Below, in pieces: positions 35,930-45,378 of a stretch of 59,088 nucleotides of DNA (position 1 is its first letter; every line of letters begins with the position of its first letter). The notes below the pieces were generated by a model. The model was not told the origin of the DNA and made no database searches. It saw nothing but the letters and a program-made list of their open reading frames with translations. Origin of the DNA: JAOAIV01 sp038849555 (GTDB lineage Archaea > Thermoproteota > Bathyarchaeia > Bathyarchaeales > Bathycorpusculaceae); assembly GCA_038849555.1 (NCBI GenBank), contig JAWCMT010000005.1:1-59088 (forward strand), given 5' to 3'. The translations under genes were made by a program, and so were the position numbers.

Positions 35930-37383
35930 GTGGGCACCGGCTTCTCGGCGGTTGTAGAGTGGAAAGTTTTATTTTCCAAACGTGTTATAAAAAGGATTTT
36001 AGGGTTGCTGCAGTTGAATAAAGATGGTCTTCATACACTATTCAGTGAAAACTATCCTCTGTTCAGCATCCTGCTTGGCGCTGCACTGGTTTCTGTTACA
36101 ATAGGCCCCTTTCAAAACTTTGATACGCAGCTTGAATATGATGCGGCGTCAGGCGTTATTAAGTGGGGCATGCCCTACATGAAATATTATGGCGACATGA
36201 TTAATCAGCCGCCATTAGGCTTCTATATCGAAGCTATGTTCTTCAAAATTTTCGGCTTATCCTTTAACAACGGCGTGGCGCTCATAACATTGTTTAGCCT
36301 CGGCTGCGCCTTCTTGGTGTACAAAATCGGTGAAGTTCTCTATGGCAAATCAACGGCATTATTAGCTACTGCGCTCTTCGCGTTTACTCCTTGGCAGCTT
36401 GTTCTCTCCAGAAGTTTTCTCATCGATGTGCCCTGCTTATTCTTTAGTCTTCTATGCCTATTTGTGGGGATACACGCGATACGCAGAGATTCAGAAGTGC
36501 TGTTCATGATTTCAAGTGTTCTCTTCGCTGTAGCGCTTTTAACAAAATTCTTCGCCGTTTTTGTCCTGATTCCGCTATCTTTATTCTACGTTCGCTATCG
36601 CCAGAAAAAGCTAAGCCACATTTCTACTGTAGCGGCATATTTTCTGCCTACCTTAATTCTGTTTTTCTTGTGGTATGACGTCATTTGGGGTCGCGGATTA
36701 CTTTACGGCGAAAGCCACACCACTTTCACCCATGACGACTTCGTAAACTTTAACCCCGCCGAGTTTTCGCCGTCATACTTTTTCGTCGGCAACTTTCTCT
36801 TAGAGGCTGTAGGCTTATTCTCTTTCGCAGAGACATTTTTAAGAAAATTTTGCCTTTTGATTTGATGTGTTTAGCAACCATTGCTGCCGTCATAGGCGCG
36901 AACACATTTCTAGGCGCTGTACTTAACCTTAGCTTTCCATATAACAACGCGGTTAAATACAACTATCAAGCTTTGCCGTTCTTAAGCCTCTTAGCCGCGT
37001 CACTGACAACTAAAAACGCTTTAATCTCCAATTCATTAAAACCGAAAGAAAAACGACGCGCACTGCTCTCTGCTATAACCGCTGTCGGGCTGATCTTGTT
37101 GACGGTGGCGCTTCTTCTAAACATGCATTACGCGAATTACCTCTCCACATCTGATCATCTAGTATTCAAAGTGGATGAAACCCGCAGTGCAGGTTACTCC
37201 TTCGTTAATTACTCGCCAATAACCGAAGGCTTCCCGATAGCTATCCAGTATCTTGGCTTCGCGTTTGCGCTCTCTGGGCTCGCGTGGGCATGTAGACATA
37301 AAATCGCCGCTGCAATCAAGCTGCTTGTTAGGGTATTAAGATCTAAACTGCAGATTGAACCAGCTAAACCGAAGTCGCCATGA
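35930..37383 (+). CDS. GT39-like membrane glycosyltransferase, frameshifted
   Basis: Two frames make one gene. The first part (35930-36865, 311 residues) has a multi-helix GT39 fold: the outer loop with AASGVIKWGMPYMKYYGDM and NQPPLGFYIEAMFF, then LVYKIGEVLYGKSTALLATAL. It runs out of frame at 36840. The second part (36850-37383) continues with AAVIGANTFLGAVLNLSFPYNN. Adding one T to the run of five at 36836-36840 joins them as ETFFKKILPFDLM. The corrected protein has about 485 residues and eight or more helices. It probably transfers a sugar from a lipid carrier to a surface glycan or protein. Confidence 0.75.
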
Positions 37384-37430
37384 GTTGACGCGTAGCTTTC
37401 CCTACAGCCCTCAGAAAGCGTTAACTTGGC

Positions 37431-38420
37431 TTATAAAACCAGTTGCCATAGAAACAGCGCTTTCAAGAATATAATTGGGAAAACCACTAAAACACCAAAC
37501 AAGACCGCAGTCAGCATCATTATACGCAAAGCACGAATTATGTGCACTGGCGCCAAGTCCTCGCCTTCTCCTAATTTGTAGAAACCTGGCTTTTCAAGTT
37601 GCACGCTTAAGGCTCCCGCCATAGCCGCCAATGTCCACCCTGCGTTTAGGCTTGCCGTGTTTCTCTTGTCCCGCTGCAGAATTCTCTGCGCGCCCTTCCA
37701 ATTCTCACCTAAGATCAGCGCTGATAGCGTCATCAAAATGGCGGTTAACCTAGCTGGCAAATAGTTAGCCGCCGTGTCCAAACTCGCTGAAAACCATCCA
37801 ATATTCCTGTGCTCTTCATCCTTATAGCCAACCATCGAATCCAACGTGTTAATGACTCTGTACGCCACTGCGCCTGGAACACCGAAAAGGGCGAAGTAAA
37901 AGAAGGGCGAGGTTACGCCGTCAGTGGTGCTCTCAGCTATAGACTCAACAGCGGCTGAAATTATATGCCGCTCACTAAGCGTGGCTGGGTCTCGCCTCAC
38001 AATATACGGCAAAAACTGTCTTGCTCTGTTGCAATCGCCCTGCTTGATGGCGTCTGCTATTGGTACAGTGCACTTTCGCATAAACTTTAACGCAAAACTA
38101 GACTTCAATATTACGGCTGAGGCGATAATGTATGGTAGCCAGCCGAAGAAGCGCTGAACCAAAAAAACTGTCAAATACGCAGTAACCGCGAAAAGCAATA
38201 TGACGCCTATGCCTAAGAGAACGCCGTTTGCCTTTTCAACTCGTGCGTTGGTGCTTTTAATTTTAGGCTTGAGAAAAGCGATGACTTTGCCCATCCAGAC
38301 TGTAGGGTGAATTCTGTCGGGGATCTCTCCGAAAATCACGTCAATTAGAAATGCTAAAAAGAAAATCAGCAGAGAATCAACAAGAAAGGAAACATTTAAC
38401 GTGAACATATCCTTTTCCAA
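37431..38420 (-). CDS. cbiB: Adenosylcobinamide-phosphate synthase
   Basis: This 329-residue membrane protein attaches the aminopropanol phosphate arm to adenosylcobyric acid. It shows the family's LIDVIFGEIPDRIHPTVWMG, AAVESIAESTTDGVTSPFFY, RVINTLDSMVGYKDE and NAGWTLAAMAGALSVQLEKPG. The start is TTG at 38420 or the ATG at 38408. Its upstream neighbour is cobD, which supplies the phosphate arm, and both close the minus-strand operon. Confidence 0.95.
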   Translation of the reverse strand: MEKDMFTLNVSFLVDSLLIFFLAFLIDVIFGEIPDRIHPTVWMGKVIAFLKPKIKSTNARVEKANGVLLGIGVILLFAVTAYLTVFLVQRFFGWLPYIIASAVILKSSFALKFMRKCTVPIADAIKQGDCNRARQFLPYIVRRDPATLSERHIISAAVESIAESTTDGVTSPFFYFALFGVPGAVAYRVINTLDSMVGYKDEEHRNIGWFSASLDTAANYLPARLTAILMTLSALILGENWKGAQRILQRDKRNTASLNAGWTLAAMAGALSVQLEKPGFYKLGEGEDLAPVHIIRALRIMMLTAVLFGVLVVFPIIFLKALFLWQLVL

Positions 38421-38421
38421 G

Positions 38422-39573
38422 CTATCCTGTTTTCGATAAGCCGCATTTTCCTAAGGTTTTCCTCAGCGCTTCAAGCAGCTTTTCATTTTCTCGCCGTGTT
38501 TTAACCGCCACTCGAATGTAGTGCTCGTCAATTCCAGCGAATGAAGTGCAGTCTCTTATCAAAACGCCATACTCCAACATTTTCTCTTTAAGCTGAGCTG
38601 CCGTGAAACCTGATTGCCTAACGTCTATGAAGAAAAAGTTGGCGTCAGCAGGATAAACTTTCAAGCAGCTGATTTTTTCTAACTCGCCTGCCAGAAACTC
38701 GCGTTCACGTTTAATAAGCCTGCTTGTTTTATCCGCGTGCTTCTCGTCCTTCAGCGCTGCTACTGCCGCAACCTGCGCTAAGCAGTTAACATTCCAAGGT
38801 GCTTTAGCAACGGACAAAACTTCTATTATCTCGTCCGCTGCGATTCCATAGCCGACTCTTAAGCCTGTTAAACCAAAAAATTTGGTGAACGACCTCAGCA
38901 CAATAAGGTTTGGATACCGCTTTATTTCGCCAACAAACGAAAACCGCTTTTCTTCATCAACAAACTCGATGAAATCTTCATCAAGAAAAACAAGCGTCTC
39001 CTCCTCAAGAGCTATTTCAATGATTTCTGCCAAATCAGCTCGGCGAGTAAGCATGCTCGTAGGATTATTCGGGTTACATACAAAAATTGCCTTTACTCCT
39101 TTTATTTCACGAGCAAAAACGGCGGGTTCCACTTTAAAACTTGGGCTCAATTTCACAAACTTTGAGCGCGCCCCCGCCTTCCTCGCTGCCTTTTCATACT
39201 CCCCAAATGTCGGCGCAGGAATAAGCGCAACATCACCCTTGCTCATGAAAACATCCGCGAATAAATAAATCAGCTCAGTAGAGCCGTTTCCAACAATTAC
39301 GTTTTCTCTGCTAAGCCCGCTGAAACTGCCGGCAATGGCATCTCGCAAAGCCGTGGAATCTGGATCTGGATAGGTTGGAATCAGCTCCAAGCTATTCTTT
39401 ATCGCTTCAATAGATTTTGGTGAAGGACCCAGCGGGTTTATGTTCGAGCTGAAGTCGAAAATTTCACCTCTGCCAATAACGCTTTTGCCGATTATTTCCC
39501 AAACTTCTCCGCCGTGTATGCAGGGCTTAAGCTGTCTAATCTCTTCACGAGCTAAACTCGAAGCTGACTTCAT
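38422..39573 (-). CDS. cobD: Threonine-phosphate decarboxylase (CobD)
   Basis: The 383-residue aspartate-aminotransferase-fold enzyme has SSNINPLGPSPKSIEAI near the start, the PLP lysine in RSFTKFFGLTGLRVGYG and CNPNNPT. The HGG in CIHGGEVW is typical of CobD. It looks much like histidinol phosphate aminotransferase, but the position before cbiB and the N-terminal motif favour CobD, which makes 1-aminopropan-2-ol phosphate. The ATG overlaps the hemD stop by four bases. Confidence 0.88.
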   Translation of the reverse strand: MKSASSLAREEIRQLKPCIHGGEVWEIIGKSVIGRGEIFDFSSNINPLGPSPKSIEAIKNSLELIPTYPDPDSTALRDAIAGSFSGLSRENVIVGNGSTELIYLFADVFMSKGDVALIPAPTFGEYEKAARKAGARSKFVKLSPSFKVEPAVFAREIKGVKAIFVCNPNNPTSMLTRRADLAEIIEIALEEETLVFLDEDFIEFVDEEKRFSFVGEIKRYPNLIVLRSFTKFFGLTGLRVGYGIAADEIIEVLSVAKAPWNVNCLAQVAAVAALKDEKHADKTSRLIKREREFLAGELEKISCLKVYPADANFFFIDVRQSGFTAAQLKEKMLEYGVLIRDCTSFAGIDEHYIRVAVKTRRENEKLLEALRKTLGKCGLSKTG

Positions 39574-40430
39574 GTTTCTTTCTGCCTCCTTGAAACTTCA
39601 ATTCGTTCATTAACATTCCAGTAATGTGCCAAAGCGTTCAGCGCTTCTTCAAACAAATATGTTTTGGGCATAACATCAACCTTCCAGCCAATATCCGATA
39701 ATGCTTCAGCCGTTTTAGGCCCAATCGCCACAATAGTCACCTTGTTCAGCAGTCGACGCAGTTTCTCCGCTGTGATATGCGCTGCAAGCATGCGGAACAA
39801 GTTTCTGGCACCGAGCGCGCTGCTGAAGACAATAGCGTGAATCCTGCCGCCAGCTAAATCCTGAAGAAACTGAAGCGCCAACTCTGGATCCGCTGGAGGC
39901 TGTGACTCGTAAACGTAAACTTCATGCGCAGTGTTTCCCATAGCCCGAAGCTTTTCAGCCATAACCTGCGATGCTTGTTTGGTTCTGGGAATCCAGATTG
40001 ACTTCCCAGAAACGCCGAGTTGCCGTAAGCTTTCTATTATGCCATCTGAAGTGTACGTGGGCGGAACTAAGTCCACTCGGATTCTGTGCTTCTCAAGCTC
40101 TTGCGCAGTTTTCGGGCCCACAGCCACTATCTTGGCTTTTCCTATTTGCTTTTCAAACTGGTTACCTAACCCAAGGTTTTCAGCCGCCTTCAGCAAATGC
40201 TCCACGCCATTAACGCTCATGAAAACCACATAATCCACAGCGCCTCTCGCCAAGGCGTCAAAGAATCTTTTAATATCTGGCGATGCGCCTGAACTTTTGA
40301 TCTCTATCGTTGGAAAAAAGTAAGGTTTCCCACCCTTTTCCACAATCAACCTGCCTGTTTCTTCAGCCTGCTCGCGCGGTCTGGTAACAACTATGGTTCT
40401 TCCTTTTAGTGTGCAGCCTTCTTGAACCAT
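39570..40430 (-). CDS. hemD: Uroporphyrinogen-III synthase
   Basis: The 286-residue protein has the two-domain pattern of HemD: GRTIVVTRPREQAEETGRL, KIVAVGPKTAQELEKHRIR and later KVTIVAIGPKTAEALSDIGW. HemD closes hydroxymethylbilane to uroporphyrinogen III. Its start lies inside cobA by 25 bases. A short tail ERIEVSRRQKET follows. Confidence 0.92.
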   Translation of the reverse strand: MVQEGCTLKGRTIVVTRPREQAEETGRLIVEKGGKPYFFPTIEIKSSGASPDIKRFFDALARGAVDYVVFMSVNGVEHLLKAAENLGLGNQFEKQIGKAKIVAVGPKTAQELEKHRIRVDLVPPTYTSDGIIESLRQLGVSGKSIWIPRTKQASQVMAEKLRAMGNTAHEVYVYESQPPADPELALQFLQDLAGGRIHAIVFSSALGARNLFRMLAAHITAEKLRRLLNKVTIVAIGPKTAEALSDIGWKVDVMPKTYLFEEALNALAHYWNVNERIEVSRRQKET

Positions 40431-41161
40431 GCTAGCTTCTCTCCTAAAGTGGCAACATCTCCTATAACTATCACTGCAGGCGGTTTTACGCCGTTTTTCT
40501 TCGCTGTTTGCGCTATCGTGCCAAGTTTGCCTATTACGCTGCGTTGTTGTTCCATGGTTCCCTGCTCAATTACGGCAACTGGAGTGCTAGGGTCCAAGCC
40601 TCCTTCCATCAGCTTGGCTGCAGTGGACTCCAAGCGTTCTATCCCCATCAAAATGACGATTGTATCCACAGCACTGGCCAGCTCAGCCCATTTAACAATT
40701 TTTCCGCCGTCTTCTGCACGGTGCCCCGTAACGATGGCGACTGAAGAGGCATAATCCCTGTGGGTAAGCGGGATACCCGCGTAAGCTGGCGCTGCAATGG
40801 CGGAAGTTACTCCGGGCACAACTTCAAAATCTACTTGTTTTTCAGCTAAGGCCTCGGCTTCTTCTCCGCCTCTTCCGAAGAGAAACGGGTCGCCGCCTTT
40901 CAGCCTAACAACTTTCTTGCCTTCCAACGCCCTTGCCACGAGCAACTCGTTAATCTTCTCTTGTGGTAGCTCGTGTTTTCCCGCGCTTTTGCCCACGTAA
41001 ATTTTCTCCGCTGTTTTAGGCGCCCACTCCAGAATAGCCTCGTTAACTAATCTATCATAAACGATCACGTCAGCGGCTTTCAGAGCTTCTACAGCCTTCA
41101 AAGTGAGCAGCGCAGGGTCACCAGGTCCAGCGCCGACGAGAAATACTTTACCCCTACCCAT
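40406..41161 (-). CDS. cobA: Uroporphyrinogen-III C-methyltransferase
   Basis: This SAM methyltransferase makes precorrin-2. The motif VGAGPGDPALLTLKA, then KGGDPFLFGRGGEEAEAL and VTSAIAAPAYAGIPLTHR are clear. The ATG at 41161 overlaps hemC by eight bases and follows GGAGGG; the frame is open further up, but that part lacks family sequence. The protein has 251 residues. Confidence 0.96.
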   Translation of the reverse strand: MGRGKVFLVGAGPGDPALLTLKAVEALKAADVIVYDRLVNEAILEWAPKTAEKIYVGKSAGKHELPQEKINELLVARALEGKKVVRLKGGDPFLFGRGGEEAEALAEKQVDFEVVPGVTSAIAAPAYAGIPLTHRDYASSVAIVTGHRAEDGGKIVKWAELASAVDTIVILMGIERLESTAAKLMEGGLDPSTPVAVIEQGTMEQQRSVIGKLGTIAQTAKKNGVKPPAVIVIGDVATLGEKLAWFKKAAH

Positions 41162-42098
41162 ATTTTTCCCTCCATTCTGCCTCAAATTTTTTGGCGCCCT
41201 TCTCCAAAAGGAGCCGCGCAACTGTTCTACCTAAATCTTCTGCATTCTCAAGAGCGCCTTCCGCAGAGGCTGAGATTTTCTCGCGAGTTTTAAGTGAAAA
41301 GATGCATCCGTAAAGCGATAATGCTCTGTCGTTGGCGCGGCCAATTGCGCCTATCGGAACGCGGCATCCGCCCTCAAGAGCGAGGACTAGGCTTCTTTCA
41401 GCAGTGACCTCCGCTCTGGTCGGCGGGTCATCGATGGCGCTGAGCATTTTGATGACTTTTTCGTTATCGCGTTTTGCCACCACGGCTAATGCGCCTTGCC
41501 CCGCAGCTGGCGTGAACTGGTCTATGGGGAAGCGTTCTGCTATTAAGTGCTGCAGCTCCATTCTTTCGAGTCCTGCTTCGGCCACTATGACTCCGTCAAG
41601 CTCGCCTCTTTTCACTTTGCGAATTCTCGTGTCTAAGTTGCCCCTTATGGGAACCACTTGCAAATCGTCGCGTAGAAATTTAACCTGCGCCAAGCGCCTT
41701 AAACTGCCGGTCCCTATAACTGCGCCTCTGGGTAAGTCCTTGAATGTGGCATTGTTTCTTGATACAAGCGCATCATGCGGAGAGCTTCTCCTGGGCACCG
41801 CCGCTATCACTGTCTCCGAAGACTCTAATGTGGGAACATCCTTCAAGCTGTGCACGGCGAAATCAACCTCGCCTCTTGTTATGGACAAATCTATCTCTTT
41901 TTCAAAGATTCCTTTCATGTCAATGGTGAAAAGCGGCTTTTTTCTCTCCTTGTCCCCTGTTGTCTTGATGACTTTAATTTTGAACTCTACTGCTGGATAA
42001 AGACGTTTAAGGCTTTCAAGCACACTTTCTGTTTGTATCAACGCGAGCTTGCTGCCTCGTGTTCCCACAGTTAAAATCATTTCAGACTGCCCCGCCAT
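41154..42098 (-). CDS. hemC: Hydroxymethylbilane synthase
   Basis: The 314-residue enzyme links four porphobilinogens. The N-terminal VGTRGSKLALIQTE, HSLKDVPT and GTGSLRRLAQVKFLRDDL are present, and the cofactor cysteine is in EGGCRVPIGAIG. A second ATG at 42080 is also possible. The gene lies seven bases after hemB. Confidence 0.97.
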   Translation of the reverse strand: MAGQSEMILTVGTRGSKLALIQTESVLESLKRLYPAVEFKIKVIKTTGDKERKKPLFTIDMKGIFEKEIDLSITRGEVDFAVHSLKDVPTLESSETVIAAVPRRSSPHDALVSRNNATFKDLPRGAVIGTGSLRRLAQVKFLRDDLQVVPIRGNLDTRIRKVKRGELDGVIVAEAGLERMELQHLIAERFPIDQFTPAAGQGALAVVAKRDNEKVIKMLSAIDDPPTRAEVTAERSLVLALEGGCRVPIGAIGRANDRALSLYGCIFSLKTREKISASAEGALENAEDLGRTVARLLLEKGAKKFEAEWREKYG

Positions 42099-42105
42099 GA
42101 GTTAT

Positions 42106-43083
42106 TTACTGGTTTATCCATGATTTTACGTCCTTCGCGAAATACGTGATTATAAGATCAGCGCCAGCACGTTTGATCGCCGTCAAAATTTCCAAAGCAG
42201 CTGTTTTCTCGCTTATCCAACCCATTTTGGCAGCCGCCTTAACCATGGCGTATTCTCCGCTCACATTATACGCGGCAATTGGTACGTTGAATTTTGATTT
42301 AGCCCGGCTTATTATGTCCAAGTAGGCTAAGGCTGGCTTCACCATGATTATGTCGGCGCCTTCGCTTATGTCCAACTCCATTTCCCGCAGTGCTTCACGC
42401 GGGTTTCCATAATCCATCTGGTAGCCGCGTCTATCTCCGAATTTTGGTGCACATTCCACCGCGTCCCTGAATGGACCATAGAAACAAGAAGCGAATTTAG
42501 CAGAATACGCCATTATCCCCACTTTGCTGAAGCCCCCGTCATCTAATGCCTGCCTAATCGCTTGGACTTGCCCATCCATCATGCTTGAAGGCGCCACGAT
42601 GTCAGCGCCAGCCTGCGCGTGGCTTATGGCTATTTTCTGCAAAATTTCAAGTGTTGCATCATTCGCGACTTCACCGTTCTTGATCACACCGCAGTGCCCA
42701 TGCATCGTGTATTCGCATAAGCAGACGTCGGTAGCAACAACAAGCTCGTCGCCATACTCTTTCTTTAAATGTTGAACTGCTTTATGAATCACACCGTCAG
42801 AGGCATACGCGGCAGAACCTACTTCGTCCTTCTTTAATGGAACGCCAAAAAGAATCACTGCCTTTACACCCTGCTCAACCACTTGCCTAACTTCCTCCAC
42901 TACACCTTGAATCGGCAACCGCGAATGCTCTGGCATAGACTCTATGGGGATAGGTGCACGGGCATTTTCATCAACAAACAAGGGATACACGAGGTTGCTT
43001 GGGTGAAGCCTGACCTCGCGTATTATATCGCGTAATGCCTGCGTTCTGCGGAGTCTTCTCATTCTAACTCTGGGGAAACTCAC
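42106..43083 (-). CDS. hemB: Porphobilinogen synthase
   Basis: The 325-residue enzyme joins two aminolevulinates. The zinc cysteines are in CLCEYTMHGHCG, the active lysines in MAYSAKFASCFYGPFRDA and MVKPALAYLD. The GTG start at 43083 overlaps the sirC stop as GTGA. Confidence 0.97.
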   Translation of the reverse strand: MSFPRVRMRRLRRTQALRDIIREVRLHPSNLVYPLFVDENARAPIPIESMPEHSRLPIQGVVEEVRQVVEQGVKAVILFGVPLKKDEVGSAAYASDGVIHKAVQHLKKEYGDELVVATDVCLCEYTMHGHCGVIKNGEVANDATLEILQKIAISHAQAGADIVAPSSMMDGQVQAIRQALDDGGFSKVGIMAYSAKFASCFYGPFRDAVECAPKFGDRRGYQMDYGNPREALREMELDISEGADIIMVKPALAYLDIISRAKSKFNVPIAAYNVSGEYAMVKAAAKMGWISEKTAALEILTAIKRAGADLIITYFAKDVKSWINQ

Positions 43084-43748
43084 ACATGCTCCTCCCTACT
43101 TGCTTGAAAACTTTCCACTATATTCTGTGCTGCCCTTTGGGCTTCGTCAAGCCTGCCACCATCCAAAAGCTTCCTCACGTGTTCATCTTTAAGTATTTTG
43201 TAGAGAATTTTCTTCCGAAGCTTCTGATCTGCTATTTGCTGCTTCAGCATCATGCGAATTTGCGCTTGCAGCTTAATTTGAAGCAAATCTTCTTTCGTGA
43301 TTAATTTCTCTACTTTCTGCCGTAGAAGCCTAGCCATTGCAGGGCTCTTCCCACCCGTTGACACCGCTATTCTTACATCACCAACCTTTGCCACGGCTGG
43401 AAGTATAAAATCGCTTATTGCAGGGTTATCTGCCACGTAAACCATGCAGCCTGATGAGCGGGCAAGCTTGGAAAGTTGCACATTAAGCTTCTGATCGCTT
43501 GTGGCGACAGCTAATACGTCTGGCTTAGGGTTCAGCTGGCTAAAAAAGGACTCTGCATCTTTAATGTCCACTTTTAGAAGGTTAATCTTTTTCTCTCGAT
43601 CGAGCTTCTTTATGCCGGTTGCAAAGGTTCTGCTGGCAACCAAAATTTTTGCGCCAGCATCCAAAAAGCTCAAAGCTTTTCTATACGCTTCTTTGCCTCC
43701 ACCGACTATGACAACGTATTTTCCATCAAATTTGAAATCAATAATCAC
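43080..43748 (-). CDS. Precorrin-2 dehydrogenase (siroheme synthase N-terminal type)
   Basis: The 222-residue protein has an NAD-binding motif VGGGKEAYRKALSFLDAGA near the start and VAVSTGGKSPAMARLLRQKVE for the second domain, the pattern of Met8p/CysG-N/SirC. It oxidises precorrin-2 to sirohydrochlorin. Whether it also has ferrochelatase activity is not shown. The GTG start overlaps the end of the gene upstream by 11 bases. Confidence 0.9.
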   Translation of the reverse strand: MIIDFKFDGKYVVIVGGGKEAYRKALSFLDAGAKILVASRTFATGIKKLDREKKINLLKVDIKDAESFFSQLNPKPDVLAVATSDQKLNVQLSKLARSSGCMVYVADNPAISDFILPAVAKVGDVRIAVSTGGKSPAMARLLRQKVEKLITKEDLLQIKLQAQIRMMLKQQIADQKLRKKILYKILKDEHVRKLLDGGRLDEAQRAAQNIVESFQASREEHV

Positions 43749-45312
43749 CTTTGTCGCCTCGTTCCTTCTGGTAGGTTGAGCAAAAGTTTGTAAGTGAATC
43801 TTTGAATTTCTCCAAAAACAAATCGTAGTCTACTTTGCTGTTTCCTATGGGCGAAGCGAGTCCCATCAACCTAGGCAGATCCAAATAGTTTTCTGCAGCT
43901 TCAAGGGCTTTGCTTCCGAACTCCTCGTATTTTATTTCAACCTCTGGAATCATGCCTCTGCCTTCAAGTTCAACACGCGGAACTGTGCCCAGCAGCTCAA
44001 CGCCGATGTTGCTAAATGCACGTTTAATAAGAATCTTCGCTTCATCGGTTAAGTAGTTGACTCGCGCCTTATTCAGTATAACACCTTTAACTTTTACGCC
44101 CAGCCTCTTCATCAGATGCGCATAGTTAAGAGCGCTTATCACTGCGCCTTCAACTCCTTCTTTATCACAGCCGACGACTATGACTGTGGGCACGCCCAGC
44201 GCCAACGCGACTTCAACGGTTGAAGAAGGCCGTGTTGCTTCCTCGTTAAGTAATCCTGTGAAAGCGCTCATGGCGCCTTCAATCAAAATAAAATCATATT
44301 CCCGGCTTGCTTCCTTAGCCACTTCATGAAGTGGTCTCCATCCGCTTTCTCCAATTTTTATTGAAGAATAAGTTTTCATCGGTTCTTTAATCAGGTAGAG
44401 CGCTGGAACAAGATCGCGGATGTCCCCGCCGACCTTAAGCACTCCAACTTTGATGCCCTTCTTTTTTAATGCGCCTGCTATGCCACTTACAATAAAAGTC
44501 TTGCCTGAACCGCTTCCTGTTGCTACTATTAGCAGAAAAACGGTTTTTCGATGTCGCGTCTCTGCCGCTTTGCTTATTCTAATGTTGGTTGATATGCCTA
44601 CCTCTTTTTTAATTTCAGCCTTCAGCTTCAAATTAGCCTTTCTTGTCTCCTCAAGCTCTTCAGCGGATATGCCTAAGGAACTCATAATGCTCTGGATAAT
44701 TGGCGGATTCTCATCCAGCAAACCATGCATGAGAACGCCTACGACGTTTCCTTGCTTGTTTGCGACGCCTGAAACAATGTCCTGCGGCGAATTGTGATAA
44801 TTTACGCGCTTAACATGGGAAACAAGGATGGGTTTAGCCTCTTCGTGAACTATCATTTTACCGTAGGTGTGACAGTGGAATCCCGTGACTTCTGTGCCGA
44901 CAGCATTAGTCATGAAACTTTCGCCTATTATTGTAGCGGTAACGCGGTCAGTGCATATCAATGGTTTAAATTCCACATCCAACAAGCCGAGGCCTTGCCT
45001 CAAAATTGGCGTAGCAGACAAGCGCCCAATATCAGTTGCCTTCGAAAGCACCTGTAAACCTGAGCATATGCCGAGCACAAACTTGCCTGATTCAGCCATA
45101 CGCAGGATTTCCCGTGCTACACCGCCTATTACGCTTTGGGACTCTATGAGGCTACCGCCTGGAACTATTAACATATCCAGCGCGTCTGATGCCCTTTCTC
45201 CATTCACCACGCCGTCTTCTCGAACGATATCAGTAGGCAAGTTTCCAAAATCCTCAAAACACGGTATTGCCCCAGGCAAGTAGGCTAATCCGATTCTGCG
45301 CTTTAATTTGAT
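43738..45312 (-). CDS. Cobyrinic acid a,c-diamide synthase-like protein, inverted domain order
   Basis: The first half, about residues 1-210, is a class I glutamine amidotransferase of the CobB/CobQ type, with LGICSGLQVLSKATDIG for the nucleophile Cys and HGLLDENPP for the His. The second half, about 255-524, is the P-loop ATPase domain, Walker A ATGSGSGKTF. In CbiA/CobB the ATPase comes first, so the order is reversed here. Homology seems to begin at RRIGLAYLPGAIP, yet the only standard start codon is the TTG inside that motif (45279). The end given, 45312, is an ATC placed after GAGGGG. It heads the operon and probably amidates the corrin a and c groups. Confidence 0.75.
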   Translation of the reverse strand: MKLKRRIGLAYLPGAIPCFEDFGNLPTDIVREDGVVNGERASDALDMLIVPGGSLIESQSVIGGVAREILRMAESGKFVLGICSGLQVLSKATDIGRLSATPILRQGLGLLDVEFKPLICTDRVTATIIGESFMTNAVGTEVTGFHCHTYGKMIVHEEAKPILVSHVKRVNYHNSPQDIVSGVANKQGNVVGVLMHGLLDENPPIIQSIMSSLGISAEELEETRKANLKLKAEIKKEVGISTNIRISKAAETRHRKTVFLLIVATGSGSGKTFIVSGIAGALKKKGIKVGVLKVGGDIRDLVPALYLIKEPMKTYSSIKIGESGWRPLHEVAKEASREYDFILIEGAMSAFTGLLNEEATRPSSTVEVALALGVPTVIVVGCDKEGVEGAVISALNYAHLMKRLGVKVKGVILNKARVNYLTDEAKILIKRAFSNIGVELLGTVPRVELEGRGMIPEVEIKYEEFGSKALEAAENYLDLPRLMGLASPIGNSKVDYDLFLEKFKDSLTNFCSTYQKERGDKGDY

Positions 45313-45347
45313 CCCGGTCGCCCCTCTTTCCTTTAATTACGGCAAGG

Positions 45348-45359
45348 CTTATATTTAAG
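45348..45359. promoter_or_regulatory. Shared TATA box between hemA and the cobyrinate operon
   Basis: CTTATATTTAAG is close to self-complementary. Counted to the right it puts transcription start at about 45379, the hemA ATG itself. Counted to the left it puts it at about 45327, just before the G-rich leader of the minus-strand operon. Confidence 0.55.
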
Positions 45360-45378
45360 GCGGTCGGTTTATCCAACC

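Noticed and set aside
38422..39573. Histidinol-phosphate aminotransferase (hisC)
   Set aside because: The fold is shared, but the N-terminal HGG and SSNINPLGPS pattern and the position before cbiB favour CobD.
41332..42000. 222-residue plus-strand frame opposite hemC
   Set aside because: It is antisense to a clear hemC with all motifs; Ser/Thr-rich composition is typical of shadow frames.
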